DNA from: JACVRW01 sp963746825
GTDB lineage: Bacteria > Actinomycetota > Thermoleophilia > Solirubrobacterales > Thermoleophilaceae
Reading direction: 5' to 3'
NCBI GenBank assembly: GCA_963746825.1
Contig: CAVVCU010000012.1
Coordinates: forward strand, 1 to 64,000
Length of the DNA: 64,000 bases
In this document: in pieces, positions 1-7,624 of the stretch
How the letters are laid out: every line of letters begins with the position of its first letter
How positions within the stretch are numbered: position 1 is the first letter of the stretch
The notes under the pieces: model-generated
What the model was told of the DNA's origin: nothing
The model's input: only the letters and a program-made list of their open reading frames with translations
Databases searched by the model: none
Position numbers and translations under genes: made by a program

Positions 1-171
1 GAGTAGCTCGGGGTGCTCGGCCTCGAGGTCGCGCAGCTCGTTGAGCAGCGCGTCGTACTCGGAGTCCGAGACCTCGGGGTCGTCGAGCACGTAGTAGCGG
101 TGGTTGTGGCGCTCGAGCGCCCTGCGCAGCTCGCGCGACCGCTCTGCGGCGCTCTCCCGGGTCGCGCTCAC
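1..171 (-). CDS. ligA: NAD-dependent DNA ligase LigA, N-terminal fragment (gene runs off window)
   Basis: The first 57 codons of the NAD-dependent DNA ligase, which seals nicks during replication and repair. Residues about 24-52 carry the domain Ia signature HNHRYYVLDDPEVSDSEYD followed by LLNELRDLE; the YY and D..SD.EYD residues form the NMN-binding site typical of LigA. The GTG start overlaps the surE stop as GTGA, so the gene is probably translationally coupled to surE. The remainder of the gene (typically over 600 codons) lies outside the window, so nothing can be said about its integrity. Confidence 0.9.
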   Translation of the reverse strand, partial: MSATRESAAERSRELRRALERHNHRYYVLDDPEVSDSEYDALLNELRDLEAEHPELL

Positions 172-986
172 ACTTCCCGCGCGGCGGGGCGCAGCAGGCC
201 GTCGAGATCGAAGCCCGAGAGCTCGTCGACGCCGGCCTGGTCGTTGAGGTCGAAGTGCAGAGGGGTGACGGCGATGAGATCCGCGCCCACGGCCGCGAAG
301 TCCGTGCCCTCCTCCTCGTGGAAGCCGGGCTTGTCGCCGTAGATGTGAAAGCGCCGCCGGCCGTCGGCCTCCTCGGTCAGCTTCAGCTCGTCGTTGTAGA
401 TGCGCTTGCCCAGGCGGCATGCGCGAGCGCCCTTGACCTCTCCCGCGGGGCAGTTGACGTTGAGCAGGGTGGCCTCGGGCATGGGCACGCGCTCGAGCTC
501 CTCGACCATGCGCGCGGTGAACGCGGCGGCCTGCTCGAAGTTCTCGGCGCGCCATTCGCAGTCGACCCAGGAGTCCATGCGCCCGGCGAAGGCCTGCTGG
601 GAGACCGCGATGGCCGGGATGCCGAGCACGATGCCCTCCAGCGCGGCGGCGACGGTGCCCGAGTAGGTGATGTCGTCGCCGAGGTTGAAGCCGTGGTTGA
701 TGCCCGACACGATCAGTTCGGGCACGAACTCGAGCAGGCCCAGGGTGGCGAAGCGAACACAGTCGACGGGGCTGCCCTCGGTGGCGAATCCGCTCGTGCC
801 GTCGTCGAAGTCGACCTCCTCGACCCACATCGGGCGGCCCGTGGTGATCATGCGCCCGGTGGCGCTGCGATTGGAGTCGGGCGCGATCACCGCCAGCTCG
901 ATGTCGGGCACGTCCAGCAGGGCCCTGCGCAGGGCGTTGAGGCCGATGGCGTCGATGCCGTCGTCGTTGGTGAGGAGAACTTTCAT
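168..986 (-). CDS. surE: 5'/3'-nucleotidase SurE
   Basis: Survival protein SurE, a metal-dependent nucleoside monophosphatase of the stationary-phase response. The 272-residue product starts MKVLLTNDDGIDA; the NDDG motif supplies the metal-binding aspartates, PDSNRSATG the next conserved loop, and SGINHGFNLGDDITYSGT the Asn-containing active-site loop. The open frame extends far upstream, but the family always begins just before NDDG, so the ATG at 986 is used. It lies 16 bases after truA and overlaps ligA by 4 bases, giving a truA-surE-ligA cluster. Confidence 0.93.
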   Translation of the reverse strand: MKVLLTNDDGIDAIGLNALRRALLDVPDIELAVIAPDSNRSATGRMITTGRPMWVEEVDFDDGTSGFATEGSPVDCVRFATLGLLEFVPELIVSGINHGFNLGDDITYSGTVAAALEGIVLGIPAIAVSQQAFAGRMDSWVDCEWRAENFEQAAAFTARMVEELERVPMPEATLLNVNCPAGEVKGARACRLGKRIYNDELKLTEEADGRRRFHIYGDKPGFHEEEGTDFAAVGADLIAVTPLHFDLNDQAGVDELSGFDLDGLLRPAAREV

Positions 987-1002
987 CGAAGGGCCAGGAT
1001 AT

Positions 1003-1710
1003 TCAGTAGCGGACGGACTCCAGGTAAAGGCCGTGAGGCGGGGCGGTCGTGCCCGCCTCCTTGCGTGGGGCTCCCGTGAGCAGTCGCTCGAAGTCCTCCA
1101 ACCTGACACCGCCGAGCATGGTTCCCACCAGCACGCGCACCATGTGGCGCATGAAGCTGTCGGCCTCGATCCAGAAGGCCAGCAACCCCTCGCCCTCCTC
1201 GATCCATTCGGCGCGCAGCACCTTGCGCTCGAAGCGCACGTGGGCGCTTTCGCTGGGCGTGAACGCGGTGAAGTCGTGAGTTCCCCGGAGCGCGCCCGCA
1301 CAGGCCTCGAGATGGCCGAGGTCGAGCTGCCGCGGCCACCACAGCGCGCGCTCGCGCTCGAAGGGCGAGCGCGCTCGGCGATTGAGCAGGCGGTAGCGGT
1401 AGGTGCGGCTGCGCGCGTCGCGGCGCGCGTCGAAGCCCTCGGGAGCCGCCTCGCTCGCGAGCACGCTCACGTCGTAGGGCAGCAGCCCGTTCAGCTCGCG
1501 CCGCGGCGCCGGCGGCCCCTCGTGGCTCGCCACCTGCCCGCGCGCGTGGACGCCGCGGTCGGTGCGCCCCGCCACGCTGAGGACCACCTCGCGCCGGAGG
1601 CTGGTGGCCAGGGCCTCCTCGAGCGCCCCCTGGACGGTCCGCTCGCCCGGCTGGCGCGCCCAGCCCATGAAGGCCGAGCCGTCGTACTCGAGCAGGAGCC
1701 GCGCGGCCAG
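1003..1710 (-). CDS. truA: tRNA pseudouridine(38-40) synthase TruA, probable CTG start
   Basis: TruA isomerises uridines 38-40 in the tRNA anticodon stem. The catalytic aspartate lies in GRTDRGVHARGQVAS; the C-terminal half contains FTAFTPSES and the RMVRVLVGTML-like segment of the family. The first in-frame ATG (1668) would remove the conserved N-terminal strand LLLEYDGSAFMGW. No ATG, GTG or TTG is in frame between the upstream methyltransferase stop and that motif, so a CTG at 1710, 4 bases after that stop, is the most plausible start; GTT and AGC flank it. If a start at 1668 is real the protein lacks its first strand. The start choice is inference; the family call is secure. Confidence 0.88.
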   Translation of the reverse strand: MAARLLLEYDGSAFMGWARQPGERTVQGALEEALATSLRREVVLSVAGRTDRGVHARGQVASHEGPPAPRRELNGLLPYDVSVLASEAAPEGFDARRDARSRTYRYRLLNRRARSPFERERALWWPRQLDLGHLEACAGALRGTHDFTAFTPSESAHVRFERKVLRAEWIEEGEGLLAFWIEADSFMRHMVRVLVGTMLGGVRLEDFERLLTGAPRKEAGTTAPPHGLYLESVRY

Positions 1711-1714
1711 GGCG

Positions 1715-2536
1715 CTAACCGCGCTTGCGCGCGACCGTGACCAGGTACTCGGCGTCGAGTCGCAGGGTGCCGTCGGTGGCCGCGTTGTGGCCCTCGAGCA
1801 GCTCCAGGGTCGCGCGGCGCAGCTCCTCGTAGTCCTCGGGGGCGAGGTTCTGCCGCGCCGCCACGTTGGCGGGCGCGCTCTCGGTCAACTCGGCCTCCAG
1901 GGCCTCCGCCGAGTCCGCGATCCAGGTGAGCGCGCGCCGCTCGCAGTCGACCGTGGCGGCCAGCCCGGCCAGCCGCTCGCGCACGATCTGCTCGTCGCCC
2001 CACTGCTCCGAGCGCGCCGCTCCGGGCGCCGGCGGGGCGAAGCGCCGCCCGATCGCGAACATCTGCGCGAAGACCCCGTCGGGCACCCACGCGGTGAGCC
2101 CCACTGTGTTACCCGGGCGCACCACGCGAAAGAGCTCGCTCGCTACGCGCTCAGGATCGGGCGCGATCATCGCGCCGAACACCGAGCCCACGCAGTCGAA
2201 GCGCGCGTCCTCGAAGGGCAGGTCCTCGGCGTCGGCCTCGAGCCACTCGATCTCGTAGCCCTCCCGCTCGCTGCGGGCGCGCCCGTTCTCCACCATGGCG
2301 GACGCGAAGTCGGAGGCGATCACGCTCGCGCCCTCGCGCGCGCAGGCGAGCGCGAAGTTGCCGTCGCCGGCGGCCACGTCGAGCACCTCCTGGCCGGCGG
2401 AGACCGCACAGGCGTCGGCCAGCTCGCGCGCCGCGGGCTCGAGGCGCTTCGACAGCTGCGAGTAGTCGCCCATGGCCCAGATCCGGCGCATGCGCTCCTT
2501 CGCCGCCGCGAGGTCGGCCTCGGCTACCGCCCCCAC
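1715..2536 (-). CDS. class I SAM-dependent methyltransferase
   Basis: Methyltransferase of unknown substrate, about 273 residues. The SAM-binding motif I is EVLDVAAGDGNFALACAREGA, followed by the acidic loop VIASDFASAMVE and the motif II-like FDCVGSVFGAMIAPD. The helical start LAAAKERMRRIWAMGDYSQL resembles a common actinobacterial group of small-molecule methyltransferases. I chose the GTG at 2536, which overlaps the upstream NTF2-like gene by 13 bases and keeps the conserved helix; the ATG at 2491 is an alternative preceded by AAGGAG. Pairing with an NTF2-like gene suggests a joint small-molecule role, but nothing in sequence identifies it. Confidence 0.8.
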   Translation of the reverse strand: MGAVAEADLAAAKERMRRIWAMGDYSQLSKRLEPAARELADACAVSAGQEVLDVAAGDGNFALACAREGASVIASDFASAMVENGRARSEREGYEIEWLEADAEDLPFEDARFDCVGSVFGAMIAPDPERVASELFRVVRPGNTVGLTAWVPDGVFAQMFAIGRRFAPPAPGAARSEQWGDEQIVRERLAGLAATVDCERRALTWIADSAEALEAELTESAPANVAARQNLAPEDYEELRRATLELLEGHNAATDGTLRLDAEYLVTVARKRG

Positions 2537-2919
2537 CCCTCCGGCGGCTCCACCACGCTGTCCTCCCCGTGCCAGTACTCGCGCAGCTCCTCGCAGCGGC
2601 CGCCGGAGCTGAAGCGGAGGATCAGCGCACCGGGAAGCGTGAACGGCTCGCCGGAGTCGCGCATGGTGGCCCACCACTCGACGGCCACCCGGTTGCCGTG
2701 GATGAGCGGGGTGCCGAAGCGCAGCTGCAGGTCCTCCTGGGTGGCGCAGGCCTCGCGCCAGTACGCCCGGATGGCCTCGCGGCCCACGGTGGGCGGGCGG
2801 AAGGGCGACGAGCGGTAGACGGCGTCCTCGGTGAACAGCTCGCCCACGACGTCCGCGTCGCCGTCGCGCCACGCCGTCGCGTAGTCCTCGATCCATTCGC
2901 GGGCCCAGCTGTCATCCAT
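2524..2919 (-). CDS. SnoaL/NTF2-like protein
   Basis: A 131-residue cone-fold protein. The helix WAREWIEDYATAWRDGDADVVGELFTEDAVYRSSP and the WREACATQEDLQLRFG segment followed by strands with VAVEWWATMRDSGEPFTLPG are typical of the SnoaL-like family, which includes cyclases, isomerases and binding proteins; the function of this member cannot be read from sequence. It shares 13 bases with the downstream methyltransferase, so the two are probably co-translated. Its start faces the Rrf2 gene across only 32 bases. Confidence 0.75.
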   Translation of the reverse strand: MDDSWAREWIEDYATAWRDGDADVVGELFTEDAVYRSSPFRPPTVGREAIRAYWREACATQEDLQLRFGTPLIHGNRVAVEWWATMRDSGEPFTLPGALILRFSSGGRCEELREYWHGEDSVVEPPEGWGR

Positions 2920-2951
2920 GGGGTGAGCCTATCGGCGGCACTTGCAGCACA

Positions 2952-3416
2952 ATGGAGGGGGTGAAGGTCACGGCCAAAGCCGAGTACGCCGTGCGCGCCA
3001 TGCTCGAGCTCGCGACCACGGACGAGAGCCTGCTCAAGGGCGAGCGCATCGCGCGCGGCCAGAGCATCCCCCTGAAGTTCCTCGAGAACATCCTGGTCGA
3101 TTTACGCCACGCCGGACTGGTCCACGCCCAGCGCGGCGCCGAGGGGGGCTACCGCCTGGCCCGCGAGCCGGAGGAGATCACGGTCGGGGAGGTGATCCGG
3201 GCCGTCGAGGGGCCGCTCGCGAGCGTGCGGGGCGAGCCGCCCGAGCGCATGGCCTACGAGGGGTCCTCGGAGAACCTGCAGCGGGTGTGGATCGCGGTAC
3301 GGGCCAGCCTGCGCTCGGTTCTCGACGACATCACCCTGGCCGACGTCGTCGCCGGCCACCTGCCTGACCACGTGCAGCGCCTGACCGAGTCGCCCGACGC
3401 CTGGCTCAGACGCTGA
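2952..3416 (+). CDS. Rrf2 family transcriptional regulator
   Basis: A 154-residue winged-helix regulator. The N-terminus VKVTAKAEYAVRAMLELA and the wing segment HAGLVHAQRGAEGGYRLA are hallmark Rrf2 features. The region that holds the Fe-S cysteines in IscR and NsrR has no cysteine here (the protein has none), so it resembles the CymR-like, cluster-free branch, which in Firmicutes controls sulfur assimilation. It converges on the sulfate transporter operon, sharing 11 bases with the cysA 3' end, which supports a role in sulfur regulation; that role is inference. Start is ATG 2952 or GTG 2961. Confidence 0.85.
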   Translation: MEGVKVTAKAEYAVRAMLELATTDESLLKGERIARGQSIPLKFLENILVDLRHAGLVHAQRGAEGGYRLAREPEEITVGEVIRAVEGPLASVRGEPPERMAYEGSSENLQRVWIAVRASLRSVLDDITLADVVAGHLPDHVQRLTESPDAWLRR

Positions 3417-4359
3417 CCGGCTCCGCCTCGGGGCGCAGCCAGACCGTCTGACCCTCGTCCAGCTCGAGCTCCTCGGCCCTACCGCGGGTGGTCTGCACCC
3501 AGGTTGACTCGCCGTCGCCCAGCGAGAGCTCGATCCGGACCTCGAAGCCGAGATGGACGATGCGGTCGACGCGAGCCTCGGGAGCACCGTTGCTGGGCGC
3601 GAGCAGGATCTCGACGTCGTGGGGGCGGATGAAACGACCGGAGAGCTCGCTCACCGGGCCAACGAAGCGCATGACGAACTCGTTGGCGGGCTTCTCGTAG
3701 AGATCGCGCGGAGCCCCCACCTGCTCGATGTCCCCGTGGTTGAGCACCACGATCTGCTCGGCCACCTCCATGGCCTCCTCCTGATCGTGCGTGACGAACA
3801 CGGTGGTCACGTGGACCTCGTCGTGCAGGCGGCGCAGCCACAGCCGCAGCTCCTTGCGCACGGTGGCGTCGAGGGCGCCAAAGGGCTCGTCGAGCAGCAG
3901 CACGCGAGGCTGCACCGCGAGCGCGCGGGCGAGAGCCATGCGCTGACGCTGCCCGCCCGACAGCTGCGACGGATAGCGATCCGCGAAACCGTCGAGGTGC
4001 ACGAGCTCGAGCAGCTCGTTGACCCGGGCGTCGATCTCCTCCTGCGGGCGCTTGCGAATCGTCAGCCCGAACGCCACGTTCTTGCGCACCGTCATGTGCT
4101 TGAAGGCGGCGTAGTGCTGGAACACGAACCCCACGTTGCGCCGCTGCGGCGGCGTCGAGGTGGCGTCCTCGCCCGCGATCACCACCTTGCCGCTGTCCGG
4201 CGTCTCGAGCCCCGCGATCACGCGCAGCAGGGTCGACTTGCCGCCGCCGCTCGGGCCCAGCAGGGCGGTCAGGGAGCCGTCGCGCACCTCGAGCGACACG
4301 TTCTTGAGCGCCTCGAACTCGCCGAAGCGCTTGGAGACGGAGTCGACGACGATGCTCAT
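3406..4359 (-). CDS. cysA: sulfate ABC transporter ATP-binding protein CysA
   Basis: ATPase driving sulfate/thiosulfate import, 317 residues, slightly short for CysA (about 350), with a reduced C-terminal TOBE-like region. Visible motifs: Walker A GPSGGGKST, signature LSGGQRQRMALARAL, Walker B RVLLLDEPFGALD, and switch histidine in VFVTHDQEEAMEVA; the tail NEFVMRFVGPVSELSG matches the CysA subgroup. ATG overlaps the cysW stop (ATGA), so it is the last gene of sbp-cysT-cysW-cysA. This gene shows no frameshift, unlike both permease genes. Confidence 0.93.
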   Translation of the reverse strand: MSIVVDSVSKRFGEFEALKNVSLEVRDGSLTALLGPSGGGKSTLLRVIAGLETPDSGKVVIAGEDATSTPPQRRNVGFVFQHYAAFKHMTVRKNVAFGLTIRKRPQEEIDARVNELLELVHLDGFADRYPSQLSGGQRQRMALARALAVQPRVLLLDEPFGALDATVRKELRLWLRRLHDEVHVTTVFVTHDQEEAMEVAEQIVVLNHGDIEQVGAPRDLYEKPANEFVMRFVGPVSELSGRFIRPHDVEILLAPSNGAPEARVDRIVHLGFEVRIELSLGDGESTWVQTTRGRAEELELDEGQTVWLRPEAEPVSV

Positions 4360-5155
4360 CCCTGGGCCTCCTTGGGCTTGATCACGTTCATGGCGAGGAG
4401 CGTGACCAGGGCGAGCAGCGCAAGGACCACCGACACAGCATATGCGCCCGTCTCGTTGAAGCTGCTGATACAGGCGCTCCACGTGCAGCGTGGCGGTCTC
4501 GGTGCGGCCCGAGATCTTGCCGGACACGACGCTCACGGCGCCGAACTCGCCCAGCGCCCGCGCCGTGGTCAGGACCACGCCGTAGGCCACGCCCCAGCGG
4601 ATCGCGGGCAGCGTCACGCGGAAGAAGGTCTGGAGCGGTCCGGCGCCCAGCGTGGCCGCCGCCTGCTCCTGCTCGGTGCCGATCTCGCGCAGCACGGGGA
4701 TCGTCTCGCGCACCACGAAGGGCAGCGACACGAACATCGTGGCCAGGATCATGCCCGGCACCGAGAAGATGATCTGGATGCCCTGTTCGGCGAACCACTG
4801 GCCCACCCAACCGTCCACGCGCCCGTACACGAGCAGCAGGGCCAGGCCCACCACCACCGGTGACACGGCGAAGGGCAGGTCCACCATCGCGTTCAGCAGG
4901 GCGCGCCCGCGGAAGCGCTGGCGCACGATGGCCAGCGCGCACAGGATCCCGAAGATCGTGTTGAGCGGCACGGCCACCGCCACCATCACTCCCGTGAGGT
5001 AGAAGGCGTGCTGGGCCTCGGGGGTGGACACCGCGTCCCACGCCGCGCCCACGCCGTCCTCGAAGGCGTTGAAGAACACGAAGCGCCACGGGGATCCCCA
5101 GCAGCAGCACCAGGTAGCCCAGCGCGAGGAAGCGCAGCACGTACTTACTCCTCAT
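4356..5155 (-). CDS. cysW: sulfate ABC transporter permease CysW, interrupted by two +1 frameshifts
   Basis: Second inner-membrane permease subunit of the sulfate importer. Read across two single-base insertions it gives a normal 265-residue CysW: MRSKYVLRFLALGYLV..., DLPFAVSPVVVGLALLL, and the EAA loop EQEQAAATLGAGPLQTFFRVTLP. Insertion one lies near 5081-5085 (GCGCTTCGTG where GCGTTCGTG restores VAFVFFNAFE); insertion two lies near 4461-4467 (CAGCAGCTTC where CAGAGCTTC restores the YQSFNETGAY segment). The start overlaps the cysT stop by 11 bases and the stop overlaps cysA. As the rest of the coding sequence is undamaged, base-level error or very recent mutation is likelier than long decay. 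Confidence 0.82.
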
Positions 5156-5953
5156 GACGCAGCGCCTTCTTGGACAGCCAGCCGAAGAACAGCAGCACCA
5201 CCAGCGCGACCACCAGCAGCAGGACCGACACCGCGGATGCGCCGACCGGGTTGTCGCTCTCCACCTGGGCGAAGATGAAGCACCGAGGCCGCCTGAGTCT
5301 CGAACGGGATGTTGCCGGTGATCAAGCACCAGCGAGCCGAACTCGCCCACCGCCCGGGCGAAGGCCAGCCCGCCACCGGCGATGATCGCCGGCGCCAGGT
5401 TGGGCAGAATGATGCGCCGGAACACCGTGGCGCGGCTCGCTCCCAGCGACTCCGCGGCCTGTTCCATCTCGCGGTCGAGCTCGAGCAGCACGGGCTGAAC
5501 GGCGCGCACGACGAAGGGCAGCGTCACGAACAGAAGCGCCATCACCACGGCCACCCGCGTGAAGGCGATGTCGATGCCCACCGGGCTGTCCGGCCCGTAG
5601 AAGGCCAGCAGCGTCAGCCCGGCGACGATCGTGGGCAGCGCGAAGGGAAGGTCGATCAGCGAGTTGACGAGGCCCTTGCCCGGGAACTCGTCGCGTACGA
5701 GCACCCACGCGATCAGTGTCCCGAACACGCCGTTGATCAGCACCACGATCACCGAGGCGATCAGCGTCAGCCGCAGCGCGGCCACCGCCTGGGGGCTGCT
5801 GATGGAGTTCCAGAAGGTGTCCAAGCCACCGTCGAACGACTTGAACACCACCGCCGCCAGCGGGATCAGCGCGATGATGCTCAGGTAGGCCACGGCGATG
5901 CCGCGCCCGAGCACGTCCCCCGGAATCAGGGACGCCCTCGGGCCGCGGCTCAC
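5145..5953 (-). CDS. cysT: sulfate ABC transporter permease CysT, interrupted by two +1 frameshifts
   Basis: First permease of the sulfate importer. The corrected product is 268 residues with membrane segments including IAVAYLSIIALIPLAAVVF and the EAA loop EMEQAAESLGASRATVFRRI. Two extra bases break it: near 5324-5326 (GTGCTTGATC for GTGCTGATC, which restores LVLITGNIPFE) and near 5279-5281 (GTGCTTCATC for GTGTTCATC, which restores SVFIFAQVESDNP). The last codons LSKKALRHEE end at TAA 5145. GTG 5953 is the first start after the sbp stop and gives MSRGPRASLIPGDV; an earlier start inside the Ala/Pro-rich stretch cannot be excluded. Confidence 0.82.
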
Positions 5954-5996
5954 CGGTGCGGCGGGCGGCGCCGGAGCAGGCGCCGCGGTGGCTGAG

Positions 5997-7025
5997 CTAG
6001 TCGGAGGCAGTGCTCTTCCCCTGGGACTGGAAGATCTCGGCCACGATGCCCTTCTCCGGGTCGAAGAACTCGTCGTTGACCTTGCCCCAGCCGCCGAACT
6101 TGCTGATCTCGAACAGCTTGGCCGGAGTCGGGAACTCATCGGCGCCGGCCGTACCCTCGACGACCGGGCGGTAGCCCTTGCTGACGAAGATCTCCTGGGC
6201 CTCCGGCGTGTAGAGGAAGTCGACGAACGACTGCGCCAACTCGGCGTTCTCTGACTCGTTCACCACGGCGATCGGGTTCTCGATCAGAAGCGTCTCGTCG
6301 GGGATGACGTAGTCGACCTCCTCGCCCTGCTGCTGGGCCAGGATGGCCTCGTTCTCGTAGCCGAGCAGCACGTCGCCCTTGCCGCTGGAGAACGTCTGCA
6401 GCGCCTCGCGGGCGCTCTTGTCGAGCACGGGGACGTTCTCGAACAGGTCCGCCAGGTACTGCTGGGCCTGCGCGGGGGTCTTGCCCTGTTCGAGCTGCGC
6501 GCCGTAGGCGGCCATGATGTTCCATTTGGCGCTGCCGGAGGTGAACGGGTTGGGCTCGAGCACCTCGACCTCACCGGTCACGAGGTCGTCCCAGGTCTTG
6601 ATGTTCTTGGGGTTGCCCTTGCGCACGATGAACACGACCACCGAGTCGGTGACCATGCCCTTGTACTCGTTCTGGTTCCAGTTCTCGTCGACCAGGCCGG
6701 CGTCCACGAGCCGCGTGATGTCGGGCTCGAGCGAGAACTCCACCACGTCGGCGGGCAGGCCGCCCTCGACGGCGCGCGACTGCTCGCCCGACGAGGCGTA
6801 GGACTGGTCGAAGCCGACGCCCTCGCCCTCCGGCGTCTTGTTGAAGGCCGGGATCAGCTCCTTGTAGGCCTCCTCCGGCGTCGAGTAGGCGACGAGCGTG
6901 AGCTTGCCGCCCCCGCCGTCACCGCCGCCGCCCGAGCTCTCCGTCGACGAGCCACCGCACCCGGCAGCCACCAGGGCAACGAGCGCGAGCAGGAGCCCGA
7001 GGGCGCGAGTCCTAGACCAGTTCAT
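5997..7025 (-). CDS. sbp: sulfate ABC transporter substrate-binding lipoprotein
   Basis: Extracytoplasmic binding protein of the sulfate/thiosulfate importer, 342 residues. The signal peptide ends in the lipobox LVAAGCGG, so the mature protein is a lipoprotein anchored on Cys, followed by a Ser/Gly linker. Family motifs: VAYSTPEEAYKELIPAF, QSYASSGEQSRAVEGGLPAD, and EPNPFTSGSAKWN, which lines the anion pocket. ATG 7025 (after AAGGTGGAGA) is preferred to an upstream TTG. It heads the operon sbp-cysT-cysW-cysA; an inverted repeat 47-65 bases upstream may be an operator. Confidence 0.93.
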   Translation of the reverse strand: MNWSRTRALGLLLALVALVAAGCGGSSTESSGGGGDGGGGKLTLVAYSTPEEAYKELIPAFNKTPEGEGVGFDQSYASSGEQSRAVEGGLPADVVEFSLEPDITRLVDAGLVDENWNQNEYKGMVTDSVVVFIVRKGNPKNIKTWDDLVTGEVEVLEPNPFTSGSAKWNIMAAYGAQLEQGKTPAQAQQYLADLFENVPVLDKSAREALQTFSSGKGDVLLGYENEAILAQQQGEEVDYVIPDETLLIENPIAVVNESENAELAQSFVDFLYTPEAQEIFVSKGYRPVVEGTAGADEFPTPAKLFEISKFGGWGKVNDEFFDPEKGIVAEIFQSQGKSTASD

Positions 7026-7071
7026 TCTCCACCTTGTCAATCGACTTTACCGACCGCGAAGCTAGCAGAAA

Positions 7072-7090
7072 CTCCACCGATCCAGTGGAG
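7072..7090. promoter_or_regulatory. inverted repeat upstream of sbp, candidate operator
   Basis: CTCCAC, 7-base centre, GTGGAG: a perfect 6-base inverted repeat in the 146-base divergent region between sbp and the secreted-protein gene. A further CTCCACC lies at 7027-7033 next to the sbp start. Its position just upstream of where a promoter would sit, and an Rrf2 gene at the other end of the operon, make it a candidate regulator site. No experimental consensus is matched, so this is a weak inference. Confidence 0.35.
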
Positions 7091-7171
7091 AAAGCGGCGG
7101 CCGGCTTACGAAGCGCTGACGATGCGGCCGTGACCCTCGACCTCGCCTGGCTGACCGGTGCAATGGAGTCC

Positions 7172-7624
7172 ATGAATCGCGCAGCTGCTCGCTCGTCCTG
7201 TCCTGCGCCGCGCGTGCTCGCGGCCGCCGTGCCCGACGCAATACGGCCGGCGGCGCAAGCGCGGATCCGCTGGTCAAGCTCGGCGAATCGCAGTTCGGGC
7301 CGAGTGCTCTTCAGCGGCGGCGATCGCGCGCTCTACCTCTTCACCCGGGACCCGCGCAACCGGACGCGTTGCTACGGCGACTGCGCCAAGGCGTGGCCGC
7401 CCCTCTACGCCAAGCGCGCGCCACGCGCCGGCCGGGGAGTCGATTCGGACACGCTCGGGACGATCGAGCGCCGCGACGGGCGTCGCCAGGTCACGTACAG
7501 GGGCCAGGCGCTCTACTTCTACGTCCACGACCCCAGGGGCCAGGTCCTGTGCAACGACGTGTTCGAGTTCGGCGGCACCTGGTTCGCGCTCGACGCGCGA
7601 GGCCGAGCCGCCTGCCTGATCTAG
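7172..7624 (+). CDS. secreted repeat protein (COG4315-like, Y-x-[FWY]-x-x-D motifs), N-terminus frame-disturbed
   Basis: Two copies of the Yx(FWY)xxD repeat are visible: ALYLFTRDPRNRTRCYGDCAKAWPP and ALYFYVHDPRGQVLCNDVFEFGGTWFAL. This family of small secreted or lipoprotein-type proteins has no established activity. The first 40-45 codons in this frame do not look like a signal peptide; the +1 frame over about 7255-7298 instead reads ASADPLVKLGESQFG, which joins well to RVLFSGGDRALYLF if one extra C near 7297-7301 is removed. The true start and signal sequence therefore cannot be fixed. The stop overlaps the convergent hydrolase gene by 4 bases. Confidence 0.6.
   Translation: MNRAAARSSCPAPRVLAAAVPDAIRPAAQARIRWSSSANRSSGRVLFSGGDRALYLFTRDPRNRTRCYGDCAKAWPPLYAKRAPRAGRGVDSDTLGTIERRDGRRQVTYRGQALYFYVHDPRGQVLCNDVFEFGGTWFALDARGRAACLI

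Noticed and set aside
4388..6139. Programmed ribosomal frameshifting in cysT and cysW
   Set aside because: No slippery heptamer or stimulatory structure at the four sites, and four shifts in two adjacent genes would be unprecedented; insertion errors are simpler.
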